Source: Paenibacillus ehimensis NBRC 15659 (GTDB taxonomy: Bacteria; Bacillota; Bacilli; Paenibacillales; NBRC-103111). From it: a DNA stretch of 64,000 bases. The DNA is taken from contig NZ_BILX01000028.1 of NCBI RefSeq assembly GCF_004000785.1, positions 1 to 64,000 on the forward strand, written 5' to 3'. A model generated the notes under the pieces. That model worked only from the letters and a program-made list of their open reading frames with translations. It was not told the DNA's origin and ran no database searches. Of the stretch, positions 17,035 to 24,741 are shown in pieces. Both the position numbers and the translations under genes were made by a program. The first letter of the stretch is position 1. Every line of letters begins with the position of its first letter.

Positions 17035-17081
17035 AAGACCGCGTTCTTCCGAAAGCTTTCGCCTGCGGAAAGTGCGGTCTT
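17035..17081 (-). terminator. Terminator of the 43-residue protein gene
   Basis: AAGACCGC pairs with GCGGTCTT with an inner CTTCCG/CGGAAAG stem; read on the minus strand it is followed by TTTTCTTTG. Confidence 0.75.
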
Positions 17082-17156
17082 ATGACAATAGGCAAATGAA
17101 GAGCGGGACGTCCGGGACCAGTCCTCGGACTATCTTAGCGGTACTTTGCCCGTTCG

Positions 17157-17288
17157 TTAGATGATATGATAGCGGAATAAATAGGTTACAGCGGAGCCTA
17201 CAAGCTTCATCCAGCCGATGGCGGATACCCACAGCGGTATACTGAGCATCGTCCCTACAACGAGCCCGACGGAAAACCTTCCCTCCAT
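17157..17288 (-). CDS. Small 43-residue hydrophobic protein
   Basis: ATG 17288 follows AAAGGAGG by about 9 bases. The peptide (starting MEGRFSVGLVVGTMLSIPLW) has one long hydrophobic stretch and ends YLFRYHII, so it is a likely single-span membrane protein. A clear minus-strand terminator lies 75 bases downstream. The family is unknown; the ribosome site and terminator support it as a real gene. Confidence 0.65.
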   Translation of the reverse strand: MEGRFSVGLVVGTMLSIPLWVSAIGWMKLVGSAVTYLFRYHII

Positions 17289-17406
17289 GGCGTCAAGCCT
17301 CCTTTTACAGCGATGCCGCTGACAGGTTAATTCCATTATATGATGAAAGCGCTCTATTTTGAATTATTTTTCAGAATTTTATTGAAATTTACCGTTGTCT
17401 AGCGAT

Positions 17407-17435
17407 TTGAATTTGCTCTTCCGTTACTTTACAAT
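17407..17435 (+). promoter_or_regulatory. Promoter of a very short orphan transcript
   Basis: TTGAAT, spacer of exactly 17, TACAAT: five of six and four to five of six consensus bases. The terminator begins about 20 bases after the expected start of transcription. Confidence 0.55.
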
Positions 17436-17458
17436 AAAAGAGGATGTTTTTTTCATTG

Positions 17459-17488
17459 GCCTGAGCCGTAAGGCTTGGGCTCTTTTTT
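17459..17488 (+). terminator. Terminator closing the orphan unit
   Basis: GCCTGAGCC pairs with GGCTTGGGC (two G-T pairs) around a GTAA loop, followed by TCTTTTTT. No plus-strand gene precedes it. Confidence 0.75.
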
Positions 17489-17717
17489 AAAGGGGGCTTG
17501 CTCCTTTATACGAAAGACTCAGCGTTTGGCACGCTCTATTCTCTTGCACCGATCCTCTTTTTGAACCTCTCTTGATCCTTTGCTTTTCCGTTGATTGCTG
17601 TTGCGTCCCAAGTTCCGATTCCGATCGATCCGCTGCAAATTTAAACTATTTTAACGATTTTTGGCGTAAACTATAGCTATGGGGTCATTTTCAATCTTGG
17701 AGGGAGTTGGATGACAG

Positions 17718-18191
17718 ATGATGTTCCTTAGCCCGACTAGAGGTTCCGTTGCATTGGAGGAAATGGTGAAAATCCTGCACGACTTTGTCCAAGAAGATCA
17801 GGAAGCAAGCTATAAATTGGTTATTGGAACGGATTCCCATACGACCCGGCGCAGCACGACGCTCGTTACGGCCGTCATCATTCACCGGATCGGTAAGGGA
17901 GCCCGCTTTTTTTACCGCAAACGGACCAGCCGTCCGCTCTTCGACCTGCGCACGCGCATATACCGCGAAACCGAGCTCAGCCTTGAGCTGGTCGAGCTGC
18001 TGAACCGCAGCGGAATGAGCGATCTCACTTCCCAATGGCCGCTGGAAATTCATATCGACATCGGCCAGCAGGGCGAAACGAAGGTGCTGATTCAGGAAAT
18101 TTGCGGCTGGGTCACTTCCGTCGGCTACGAAGCGCGGATTAAGCCGATGTCGTTCGGCGCCAGCTCGGTGGCGGACCGATTTGCGGAGTGA
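17718..18191 (+). CDS. ykuK: YkuK family RNase H-like protein
   Basis: This 157-residue protein belongs to the YkuK/DUF458 family. The N-terminal strand VIGTDSHTTRRSTTLVTAVI gives the acidic D-S-H pattern of an RNase H-like fold, and HIDIGQQGETKVLIQEICGWVTSVGYEARIKP contains the second acidic residue of the fold. The family is found across Firmicutes and its activity has not been established to my knowledge. GGAGGGAG lies about 11 bases before the first of two adjacent ATG codons. It is monocistronic; the complex palindromic element follows it. Confidence 0.85.
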   Translation: MMFLSPTRGSVALEEMVKILHDFVQEDQEASYKLVIGTDSHTTRRSTTLVTAVIIHRIGKGARFFYRKRTSRPLFDLRTRIYRETELSLELVELLNRSGMSDLTSQWPLEIHIDIGQQGETKVLIQEICGWVTSVGYEARIKPMSFGASSVADRFAE

Positions 18192-18195
18192 ACGC

Positions 18196-18457
18196 AAAAA
18201 AGAGGGCTTGGAGGCCCTTCAGAGTGTGAGAAAGTGAGCTATAGATCTAATAGAGGTGTACGTGGGGGTGGGGTATCTACTTCCGGTCGCTGTTGTCATC
18301 GGGAAATTTGATTGGAAGCCGCTTAACAGCGGACATTTCCCGAAGACAAAGGCGAACGCTATCGCTCCTCCAGTAGATACCCCACCTCCGTATGTATCTC
18401 TCTATTCTTAGTCAAAACCACATTCTCGCCCCAAGGGGCTTGTCAGCCCTCTTTTTT
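18196..18457. terminator. 13-bp inverted-repeat terminator arms enclosing a repeat element
   Basis: AAAAAAGAGGGCT at 18196-18208 is the exact reverse complement of AGCCCTCTTTTTT at 18445-18457. Each arm also forms its own small hairpin (AGGGC/GCCCT at left, AGGGGCT/AGCCCT at right), with the T-run facing outward. The arms would serve ykuK on the plus strand and the sugar operon on the minus strand. The 203-base repeat lies between them. Confidence 0.7.
18226..18428. repeat. Palindromic structured repeat, copy 1
   Basis: Nested inverted repeats: an outer GAGAAAGTG/CCACATTCTC pair (imperfect); GGTGGGGTATCTACT at 18267-18281 with AGTAGATACCCCACC at 18372-18386 (15 bp, perfect); TCGC..TTGTC with GACAA..GCGA; TCGGGAAAT at 18299-18307 with ATTTCCCGA at 18335-18343; and CCGCT/AGCGG at the tip. 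The 120-bp core differs from copy 2 (59725-59844) at only about 8 positions plus a small shift. There is no open reading frame of note. It resembles a MITE or a structured RNA-like repeat. Confidence 0.8.
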
Positions 18458-18461
18458 GTGT

Positions 18462-19304
18462 CTATATAATAGTAGATAAAATTCGGTCCAGGTTCGCGAT
18501 CGAACCGGCTGCGCCGGATTTCTGCTCGTCGTCGCCTTCGTACTCGACGGTCAGCCAGCCGTCGTAGCCCGCTTGACGCAGTCTTGTTATCAAGGCGTTT
18601 AGATCGATGCTGCCTTCTCCCGCGATACGCCCGGCAAACCGTTCGCCAGACAACGATGGGTACGCCCGGCCTTCGTAGTTTTCGTCCACTCGAACGAAGT
18701 CCTTGAAGTGCACATGGGCAACTTGCGCATGCAGTGTCTCCAGCGCTTCTCCCGGGTTCTCGTTCACGAGCAGGAAATTGCCCGTGTCGAACGTGCTGCG
18801 CAGGAACGGCGAGTTCACTTCCTGCAAGATACCGAGCACCTGATCGGCCTTTCCGGCGAATACGCCGTGGTTCTCCAGGCACAGCAGGATGTCCTTCTCC
18901 GCAGCGTACGCAGCGGCCTCCCGCAGTCCTTCGACAATCCAGCCCTTAACCTCGTCATAGGAGCGGCCGTCCGGCGGAACGTCGCCCGCGAATACGCGTA
19001 CGATGCGGGTGCCCAATGTCAGGGCCAAATCGACCGCGCCCGTAATCTCGCGGACCTGTTCCGCTCGTTGGGCCGGATCGCCAAAGGAGAAGTTGTTGGA
19101 AGCCCCGATTGCGGCTACTTCCAATTGATGGCGGTCGAGCGCAGTCCGGAAGCTTTCCAGCTCCTCCGGCTTCCAATACCGTGTCAGCACCTCGATGCCG
19201 GCCGCTTTCGTCTCGTTGGCCACAAATGCAGCCAAATCCGCATGCGACCACTCGCCGCTGTTGAAATAAGAATGAACGCTCCATACGCTCAGCGCAATTT
19301 TCAT
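18462..19304 (-). CDS. Sugar phosphate isomerase/epimerase, TIM barrel (paralogue A)
   Basis: This 280-residue AP-endonuclease-2-like TIM barrel has the metal-binding pattern of xylose-isomerase-like proteins: CLENHGVFAG (Glu), STFDTGNF (Asp), HVHFKDF (His) and TVEYEGDDE (Glu). It is the last gene of the sugar operon. It is closely similar to the protein encoded at 48034-48873 over its whole length (shared SIWSVHSY-like start, CLENHG, RSTFDTGNFLLV, GWLTVEYEGDDEQK). It probably isomerises or epimerises a sugar or keto-sugar made by the dehydrogenase upstream. The exact substrate is not known. Confidence 0.88.
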   Translation of the reverse strand: MKIALSVWSVHSYFNSGEWSHADLAAFVANETKAAGIEVLTRYWKPEELESFRTALDRHQLEVAAIGASNNFSFGDPAQRAEQVREITGAVDLALTLGTRIVRVFAGDVPPDGRSYDEVKGWIVEGLREAAAYAAEKDILLCLENHGVFAGKADQVLGILQEVNSPFLRSTFDTGNFLLVNENPGEALETLHAQVAHVHFKDFVRVDENYEGRAYPSLSGERFAGRIAGEGSIDLNALITRLRQAGYDGWLTVEYEGDDEQKSGAAGSIANLDRILSTII

Positions 19305-19354
19305 GCCCGTTGCTCCTCCGCTGTTGTTGACCGAGTTTCCATTGTCCGCATTCG

Positions 19355-20230
19355 TTATTTATAGCGCCGGATAAAATCGACCGCGAGCCGGATATCCACT
19401 TCCGGCTGCACGCCGACTTCGCGCTCGATCGTCAGATAGCCTTGATAGCCGACTTCCTGAAGCGCGGCGAAATAAGCGTCAAACGGTACCCGCCCTTCGC
19501 CGAGCGGCACTTCCTTGAATATCTCGCCGGATGTGACCATCTGCGCAATTTTGCCGTGATCCATCGGCTCGAAGCCGAGCGCGCCGTACACCTCGCGCGG
19601 GTCCACCTCGCGGAACCGGATGCCGTCCTTCACGTGCGTATGAACGATATAATCCTTAAGCAGCCGTACGCCCTCTACCGGGTCGTCTCCCGTGACCATG
19701 ACCATGTTCGCGGGGTCGAAGTTCACCGAGACGCCGTTCGTACTGAGCGTATCCAAGAAGCTCTTCAGATGAGCGGACCGCTCCGGGCCGGTCTCGATGG
19801 CGAAATAAGCGCCGCAGCTTTTCGCATATTGTCCGAGCTCCTCGCAGGCCGTCTGCATGTGGTGGTACACTTCGCCGCTCGTATCCTCGGGCACGATGCC
19901 GATATGTGTCGTTACGATGTTGGTGCCCAGATCAAGCGCCAGATCGAGAATGCGCTTCGATTTCTCGACCTTCGCCGGATTCGCCGCGCCGTCCTGGAAG
20001 CCGTGCCCGCCCAGATCGCCGCAAAGCGCGGAAATTTCAAGCCCCAGCGAAGCGATGTACGCTTTCAGCTCACGTCTTGCCTCCGCCGTCAGCGCGGCCG
20101 GGTCCATCTCGCCGCTGACCGCGTAAATCTGCACGCCGTCGGCGCCGACCTCCTTGGCCTTGCGCAGCCCTTCGCGAACCCCGATACCGAAGCTGTCGAC
20201 GATGACGCCGATTTTGTTCGTCAATTTCAT
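19355..20230 (-). CDS. Sugar phosphate isomerase/epimerase, TIM barrel (paralogue B)
   Basis: This 291-residue TIM-barrel protein is from the same superfamily as its neighbour but clearly diverged. Metal-site segments are AIETGPERSAHL (Glu), VNFDPANMVMV (Asp), HTHVKDGIRF (His) and TIEREVG (Glu). It follows the Gfo/Idh/MocA gene and precedes paralogue A. A dehydrogenase followed by two such isomerases is a common layout for breakdown of modified sugars or inositol-like compounds. I infer it acts on the keto product of the dehydrogenase. Confidence 0.87.
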   Translation of the reverse strand: MKLTNKIGVIVDSFGIGVREGLRKAKEVGADGVQIYAVSGEMDPAALTAEARRELKAYIASLGLEISALCGDLGGHGFQDGAANPAKVEKSKRILDLALDLGTNIVTTHIGIVPEDTSGEVYHHMQTACEELGQYAKSCGAYFAIETGPERSAHLKSFLDTLSTNGVSVNFDPANMVMVTGDDPVEGVRLLKDYIVHTHVKDGIRFREVDPREVYGALGFEPMDHGKIAQMVTSGEIFKEVPLGEGRVPFDAYFAALQEVGYQGYLTIEREVGVQPEVDIRLAVDFIRRYK

Positions 20231-20323
20231 CTCCGCTCTCCTCCATATTCAGAAGTCCGGCGAACGAAACGAAGCAGCGGATCGTTCTTCCACCCGCGCA
20301 GCGCGCCATTCACCAGACTTGGT

Positions 20324-21382
20324 TTAGAATTGAATTTCGATGCCTTTTTCGCTCGACTCGTAAATGCCGGAGATGATCTTGGTCAGCTCTACGCCGTCTT
20401 CGACCGGGCTGATCAGCTCGGCCCGTCCGAGACAGCAGTCGACGAAGGTATTGATTTCGTTCTGGAAGCCTGCCACAAAATCAAAGGTCGAATTGTCGAT
20501 CTGCGGCGTCAAGTTCAAAATCGTATCGTGCTTTTCCGTGACGATCGTAAAGTCGGGTTCGACCTCCGCGCCGCCCCGATCGCCGAATATTTTTACGGCC
20601 ACCTCGTTGCTCTTCGCATGCAGCGTAAAGCTGACGTCCACCATCAGCGACGCGCCGTTCTCGAAGCGGATTAAAGCGTTCGCCATATCCTCAACGGTGT
20701 TCTTGGAAGCGTCGAAGTCCGCCGCCTGATAATAACTCAAATTTTGTACATTCGAGCGGTTGCCGAGCTTCTTGTACGTATTGCCCGTCACCGATTTCAC
20801 CTTCGGACGGCCCATCAAGTACCAGCACAGATCGATCACATGCACGCCGATGTCGAGTAGCGGTCCGCCGCCTGAACGTTCGACGTCCGAGAACCAGCCG
20901 CCCGGATTGCCGAGGCGGCGCAGGTAAGACGCTTTCGCATAATAGATCTCACCGAGCTCGCCCGCGTCGATGAACTTTTTCAGCACCTTGGTGTTCGTCC
21001 CGTACCGGCGCACGAAGCCGACCTGCAGCAGCTTGCCGCTTCGGCGAACCGCCGCTTCCACCTCAAGCGCCTTATCGACGGTCGTGCACAGCGGCTTTTC
21101 GCACAGTACATGCTTGCCCGCTTCGAGCGCCGCAATGCTGATCTCGCCATGAGAGTTGTTCCAGGTGCAGATGCTGACCGCTTCCACTTCCGGGTCCGCC
21201 AGAAGCTCGCGGTAATCGGTGTATACCTTTTTCGCGCCGAACTTGTCGGCGGCTTGCCGCGCCCGTTCTTCCACCAAATCGCAGACGGCAACGAGCTCCG
21301 CCTCGGGATGATTACGGTACGAGGTTAAGTGCATTTCCGAAATCGAGCCTGCGCCAATAACAGCTACTTTTAAACCAGCCAT
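20324..21382 (-). CDS. Gfo/Idh/MocA family oxidoreductase
   Basis: This 352-residue NAD(P)-dependent dehydrogenase starts at ATG 21382 after GAGAGGGGG; a longer reading frame to 21469 has no ribosome site. The Rossmann motif is VAVIGAGSISEMH at about 6-18, the catalytic Lys is in EKPLCTT at about 95-101, and GGPLLDIGVHVIDLCWYLMG carries the conserved D-x-x-x-H. It likely oxidises a sugar, sugar acid or inositol hydroxyl. It lies between the transporter genes and the two isomerases. Confidence 0.9.
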   Translation of the reverse strand: MAGLKVAVIGAGSISEMHLTSYRNHPEAELVAVCDLVEERARQAADKFGAKKVYTDYRELLADPEVEAVSICTWNNSHGEISIAALEAGKHVLCEKPLCTTVDKALEVEAAVRRSGKLLQVGFVRRYGTNTKVLKKFIDAGELGEIYYAKASYLRRLGNPGGWFSDVERSGGGPLLDIGVHVIDLCWYLMGRPKVKSVTGNTYKKLGNRSNVQNLSYYQAADFDASKNTVEDMANALIRFENGASLMVDVSFTLHAKSNEVAVKIFGDRGGAEVEPDFTIVTEKHDTILNLTPQIDNSTFDFVAGFQNEINTFVDCCLGRAELISPVEDGVELTKIISGIYESSEKGIEIQF

Positions 21383-21470
21383 GCTGATTGATCCCCCTCT
21401 CTCCACCCGGATACTACCACATTTGTACAAGTCTGTGAATTGCAAATATTTCTCCCCGCATGAGATCAAT

Positions 21471-22340
21471 TTATCCCTTGACCGCTCCGGCCGTCATCCC
21501 TTTCATAATCTGCTCCTGGAACAGCAGATAAACGATAATGGTCGGCAGCACCGCGATCGACATCGCAGCCATCGTCAGCTTGTAGTCGGTCGAATACCCG
21601 GTGGCGAAAACGGACAAGCTGAGCGGAATCGTTTTTAAAGCGGGCTTGCTGATAAAGACAAGCGCGAACGCGAAGTCGTTCCAGAACCGCAAAAAGCCAA
21701 GGATCGCTACGGTCGACAAAGCCGGCAGACTGAGCGGCAGCATCATGCGGAAGAAAATGCCCCAATAGCCCGTGCCGTCGATGAGAGCGGCTTCTTCGAT
21801 CTCTTTCGGAATCGCAGTCAGGTACGCCGCGACGACGAAGATCGCCAGCGGAAGCTCAAACGCCGTATAAGGGAACACGAGCGCCGCATACGTATCGAGC
21901 AGGCCGACTTTTTTCATCAGGACGAACAGCGGCACAAGCGTGCTGTGGATCGGAATGAGCATACCGAGCAAGAACAAGCCCATGAACAAAGGCTTCAGCT
22001 TAAAATCAAAGCGTGCCAGCACATAAGCCGCCAGCGCGCCGAGCACCAGCGTCAAAATAAGCGACAAAATGGTAACGATAGTCGAATTGATAAGCGACGT
22101 TCCCATCGCCGATACTTCCCAAGCCCGGACGAAGTTGTCCCACTGCCATACCTCCGGCAAGGAGAACGGCTTGGAGTGAAACTCTTCATTCGTTTTAAAA
22201 GAGCTGACGAACAGCCAAAACAGAGGATAAAGCGTAACGAGAGCGTAAGCCGTGAGCAGGACGTTAATGAGCCCGCGGCTCCATTTTGCCCCGGCTTTGC
22301 CTGCGGCGCTTCCCGTTTTTACTGACAAAGCTTGTTCCAT
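21471..22340 (-). CDS. Carbohydrate ABC transporter permease (MalG type)
   Basis: This 289-residue MetI-type permease has about six spans, with the coupling loop EIEEAALIDGTGYWGIFFRMMLPLSLPAL near residue 190. It is the second, MalG-like half of the channel. It lies 20 bases downstream of the MalF-like permease. No ATPase gene is in the operon, so it probably uses a shared MsmX-type ATPase encoded elsewhere, as is common in Bacillales. Confidence 0.92.
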   Translation of the reverse strand: MEQALSVKTGSAAGKAGAKWSRGLINVLLTAYALVTLYPLFWLFVSSFKTNEEFHSKPFSLPEVWQWDNFVRAWEVSAMGTSLINSTIVTILSLILTLVLGALAAYVLARFDFKLKPLFMGLFLLGMLIPIHSTLVPLFVLMKKVGLLDTYAALVFPYTAFELPLAIFVVAAYLTAIPKEIEEAALIDGTGYWGIFFRMMLPLSLPALSTVAILGFLRFWNDFAFALVFISKPALKTIPLSLSVFATGYSTDYKLTMAAMSIAVLPTIIVYLLFQEQIMKGMTAGAVKG

Positions 22341-22359
22341 GACGGGTCCCTCCTTTCGG

Positions 22360-23235
22360 TTATCGGTAATTGCGTTTCATGAGGTATTGGCTTCCCAAGA
22401 TCAGCAGCAGGCTGAGAATAATGATCGCGGTCGAAACAGCGCTGCCGTAGCCGAAGCGGAAGACGTTGAACGTGTTGTTGTACATATACGAAGCGAGCAG
22501 CTCGGTCGAGTGCGCCGGTCCTCCGTTTGTCATCACATAGATCAGGTCGAAAGCCTTCAAGCTGCCCGAGATGCAAAGCACGACGGCGACCTTGATCGTG
22601 TCCCAAATCATCGGCAGAGTGATAGAAAACAACTTCCGCACCGGCCCGACGCCGTCGATTCGCGAAGCGTCGTCAATTTCCGGGGAAATATTTTGCAGCG
22701 CGGCGATAAACATAATCATGTACGGCCCGATGTAGTTCCAAATAATCGGGATCATGAGCATATACATGGATATTTTCGGATCGGATAACCACTGCATCTT
22801 CCAGGATTCGAGGCCGAGACCGTCGAGCAGGAAGTTCAAAATGCCGATTTGCGGGTGGTAAATGTAGCTCCAAATGATCCCCACGACAACCGAGGAAAGC
22901 ACCATCGGCATAAACACCGAAGCGCGGATCATCCGTTGAAACAGCGAGCTGCTTGTAAGCACAAGCGCCAGAATAAGCGCGATCGGAATTTGACCGAACA
23001 CCGAAGCGGCGACGATCAGCATGTTGTTTTTAAACGAAAGCCAGAAAATCGGGTCGCGGAAAACTTCCACGTAGTTGTCGAAACCGATGAATTTTGCAGC
23101 CCCGATGCCTTTCCAATCGAAAAATCCGTAATACGCAGACCAGAAAATCGGGATAATCGCGAAAAATCCGAAAATCAGCGTGGCCGGGAGAAGACCTATC
23201 GCAATAAACCCTCTAATGCGTGCCGCTGCCGTCAT
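22360..23235 (-). CDS. Carbohydrate ABC transporter permease (UgpA/MalF type)
   Basis: This 291-residue permease has six spans. The coupling loop is EIDDASRIDGVGPVRKLFSITLPMIWDTI near residue 180. It pairs with the MalG-like protein. It follows the binding-protein gene by about 70 bases and heads the membrane part of the sugar operon. Confidence 0.92.
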   Translation of the reverse strand: MTAAARIRGFIAIGLLPATLIFGFFAIIPIFWSAYYGFFDWKGIGAAKFIGFDNYVEVFRDPIFWLSFKNNMLIVAASVFGQIPIALILALVLTSSSLFQRMIRASVFMPMVLSSVVVGIIWSYIYHPQIGILNFLLDGLGLESWKMQWLSDPKISMYMLMIPIIWNYIGPYMIMFIAALQNISPEIDDASRIDGVGPVRKLFSITLPMIWDTIKVAVVLCISGSLKAFDLIYVMTNGGPAHSTELLASYMYNNTFNVFRFGYGSAVSTAIIILSLLLILGSQYLMKRNYR

Positions 23236-23303
23236 GGAATCCCCTCCTTCTTCCGGAACTGGCGATTCCAGCCCGGTGAAGAGCTGGAATCGCGCGGCCC
23301 ATC

Positions 23304-24644
23304 TTATTTCGCGCCGACCGACTTGGCTTGCGCGTCTTGAATTTTCTTCGCTATGTCTTCAGGCTTGGCGCCCATCAGCAGCTCCTGCAGGCCGTTGTTC
23401 ACGACATCGGCTGCGGCGGAGCTCAACCGTCCGTCATAAACCGGCGTCCGCTTCACGGTGCCTACCATGTTGTGGACTTTGGCGAAGAGCGAGGAAACCT
23501 TGCTAGTGTCGAGATCGACTTTGTAGCTGACGAGCTGGTTGCTTTCCAGCGTCGCTTTTTGCGCCGCCGGACCGGACATCGCGTAGATCAGCTCGTAAGC
23601 CGCCTCTTTGCTTGCGCCGGACGTCTTCTTGCTCATGCCAAGGCCGGTTCCGACGACGCCGGCCAGCGAGTTCGGGTCGCCTTTGCCGTTCGGAACGGAA
23701 GGCAGCACCGTTACGTCCATGCCGTCCAGCACCTCTTTGGACGCATTGGCCGCAAGGTTCGTCAGCGCCCAGCCGCCGTCGATCATCATCGCCGCTTTGC
23801 CTTGCGCGAACATTTGCTCCATCTGCGTATTGTCGATGCTGTTGAAGCCGTCCTGGAACGCGCCGGCTTTGCCAAGCTGCTGCAGGTACGTCAGCGCCTG
23901 CACGAATTCCGGATCGGTGAACTTCGCTCCTTTTTGCTCGGCTGCGTTCAAGAACCATTCCGTCCCGGTCACGCGGTCGGCCAAGGAGCTCAAAATACTG
24001 GATTGCGCGAGCCATGCCGCTTTGTTCCCGAGAGCGATCGGCGTTATTTTTTCTTTCTTGAACGTTTCGACCAGGCTCATCAGGTCGTCCCACGTTTTCG
24101 GCGGCTTGACATTGTATTTATCAAACATGGCTTTGTTGTAGTACAAAATCGACGTCGGCGACAGCCCCATCGGAGCGGCATAAATGTTGCCGTTCAGCGT
24201 GAAGTCGTCGAAGGAGCCCGGCAGGAAGCCGTTTTTCCAGTCCGGCTTGCTGTCCAGCAGCGGGTTGATCGGCTGGAGCAGGTCGCCCCCGGCGAATTCC
24301 TTGGTCATGACGCCAGGCCACATGACGAACAAATCAGGCATTTCGTTCGCCGCCGCAACCGTTTTCAAACGGGCTCTGTAGCCATCGGGCGGAATGCCCT
24401 GAATATCCAATTCCACGTTCGGATGATCCTTCTTGTACTGCTCCATGATCCCGCGCATCGTTTTGGCGCGCAGATCGTCGCCGGTGAAGTTATGCCATAG
24501 CGAAAGCTTTACTTTTTCGGACGCTTTTCCTTTGTCTCCGCCCGCGCTGGCGCCTGCGCCCGCTTGGTCTCCACCCGTGCCGCAGCCGGCGAGGAGCGAA
24601 AGCGAGAGGGTCAACAGGACTCCCGTTGTAGCCGCTTTGTTCAT
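23304..24644 (-). CDS. Sugar-binding lipoprotein, ABC family 1
   Basis: This 446-residue family-1 extracellular solute-binding protein has a lipobox signal (LSLLAGC at about 15-21) and a Gly/Ala/Lys linker. It contains typical segments such as LSLWHNFTGDDLRAKTM, ALGNKAAW and MFAQGKAAMMIDGGWAL. It captures an oligosaccharide or modified sugar for the two permeases downstream. AAGGAGGTCG precedes the ATG. It is the first gene of the operon below the YesMN system. Confidence 0.92.
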   Translation of the reverse strand: MNKAATTGVLLTLSLSLLAGCGTGGDQAGAGASAGGDKGKASEKVKLSLWHNFTGDDLRAKTMRGIMEQYKKDHPNVELDIQGIPPDGYRARLKTVAAANEMPDLFVMWPGVMTKEFAGGDLLQPINPLLDSKPDWKNGFLPGSFDDFTLNGNIYAAPMGLSPTSILYYNKAMFDKYNVKPPKTWDDLMSLVETFKKEKITPIALGNKAAWLAQSSILSSLADRVTGTEWFLNAAEQKGAKFTDPEFVQALTYLQQLGKAGAFQDGFNSIDNTQMEQMFAQGKAAMMIDGGWALTNLAANASKEVLDGMDVTVLPSVPNGKGDPNSLAGVVGTGLGMSKKTSGASKEAAYELIYAMSGPAAQKATLESNQLVSYKVDLDTSKVSSLFAKVHNMVGTVKRTPVYDGRLSSAAADVVNNGLQELLMGAKPEDIAKKIQDAQAKSVGAK

Positions 24645-24668
24645 CTTACGACCTCCTTGTGTATGTCA

Positions 24669-24685
24669 ATACTGCTTCAGTATAG
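24669..24685 (-). promoter_or_regulatory. Palindromic operator over a -10 box before the sugar-binding gene
   Basis: ATACTGCTTCAGTAT at 24669-24683 is a perfect 6-3-6 palindrome. A minus-strand -10 box TATACT overlaps it at 24680-24685. No good -35 is visible, which suits an activator-dependent promoter. The binding factor is unknown. Confidence 0.5.
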
Positions 24686-24741
24686 AGGACAATCCCCGGG
24701 ATGCGTAACGGGAGAGATTTCGGCCTTAGGGGGGAAAAAAT

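Larger units (their letters stand above)
17289..17717. other. Intergenic region with an orphan promoter-terminator unit
   Basis: This 430-base gap has no protein gene that I can support. It holds a promoter TTGAAT at 17407-17412, 17 bases, TACAAT at 17430-17435. A hairpin terminator at 17459-17488 follows, which would give an RNA of about 45 bases. GGAGGGAG at 17699-17706 is the ribosome site of the following gene. Confidence 0.6.

Noticed and set aside
17344-17357. cre-like TGAAAGCGCTCTAT upstream of the 43-residue gene
   Set aside because: Only the left half fits; the right half lacks the symmetric bases.
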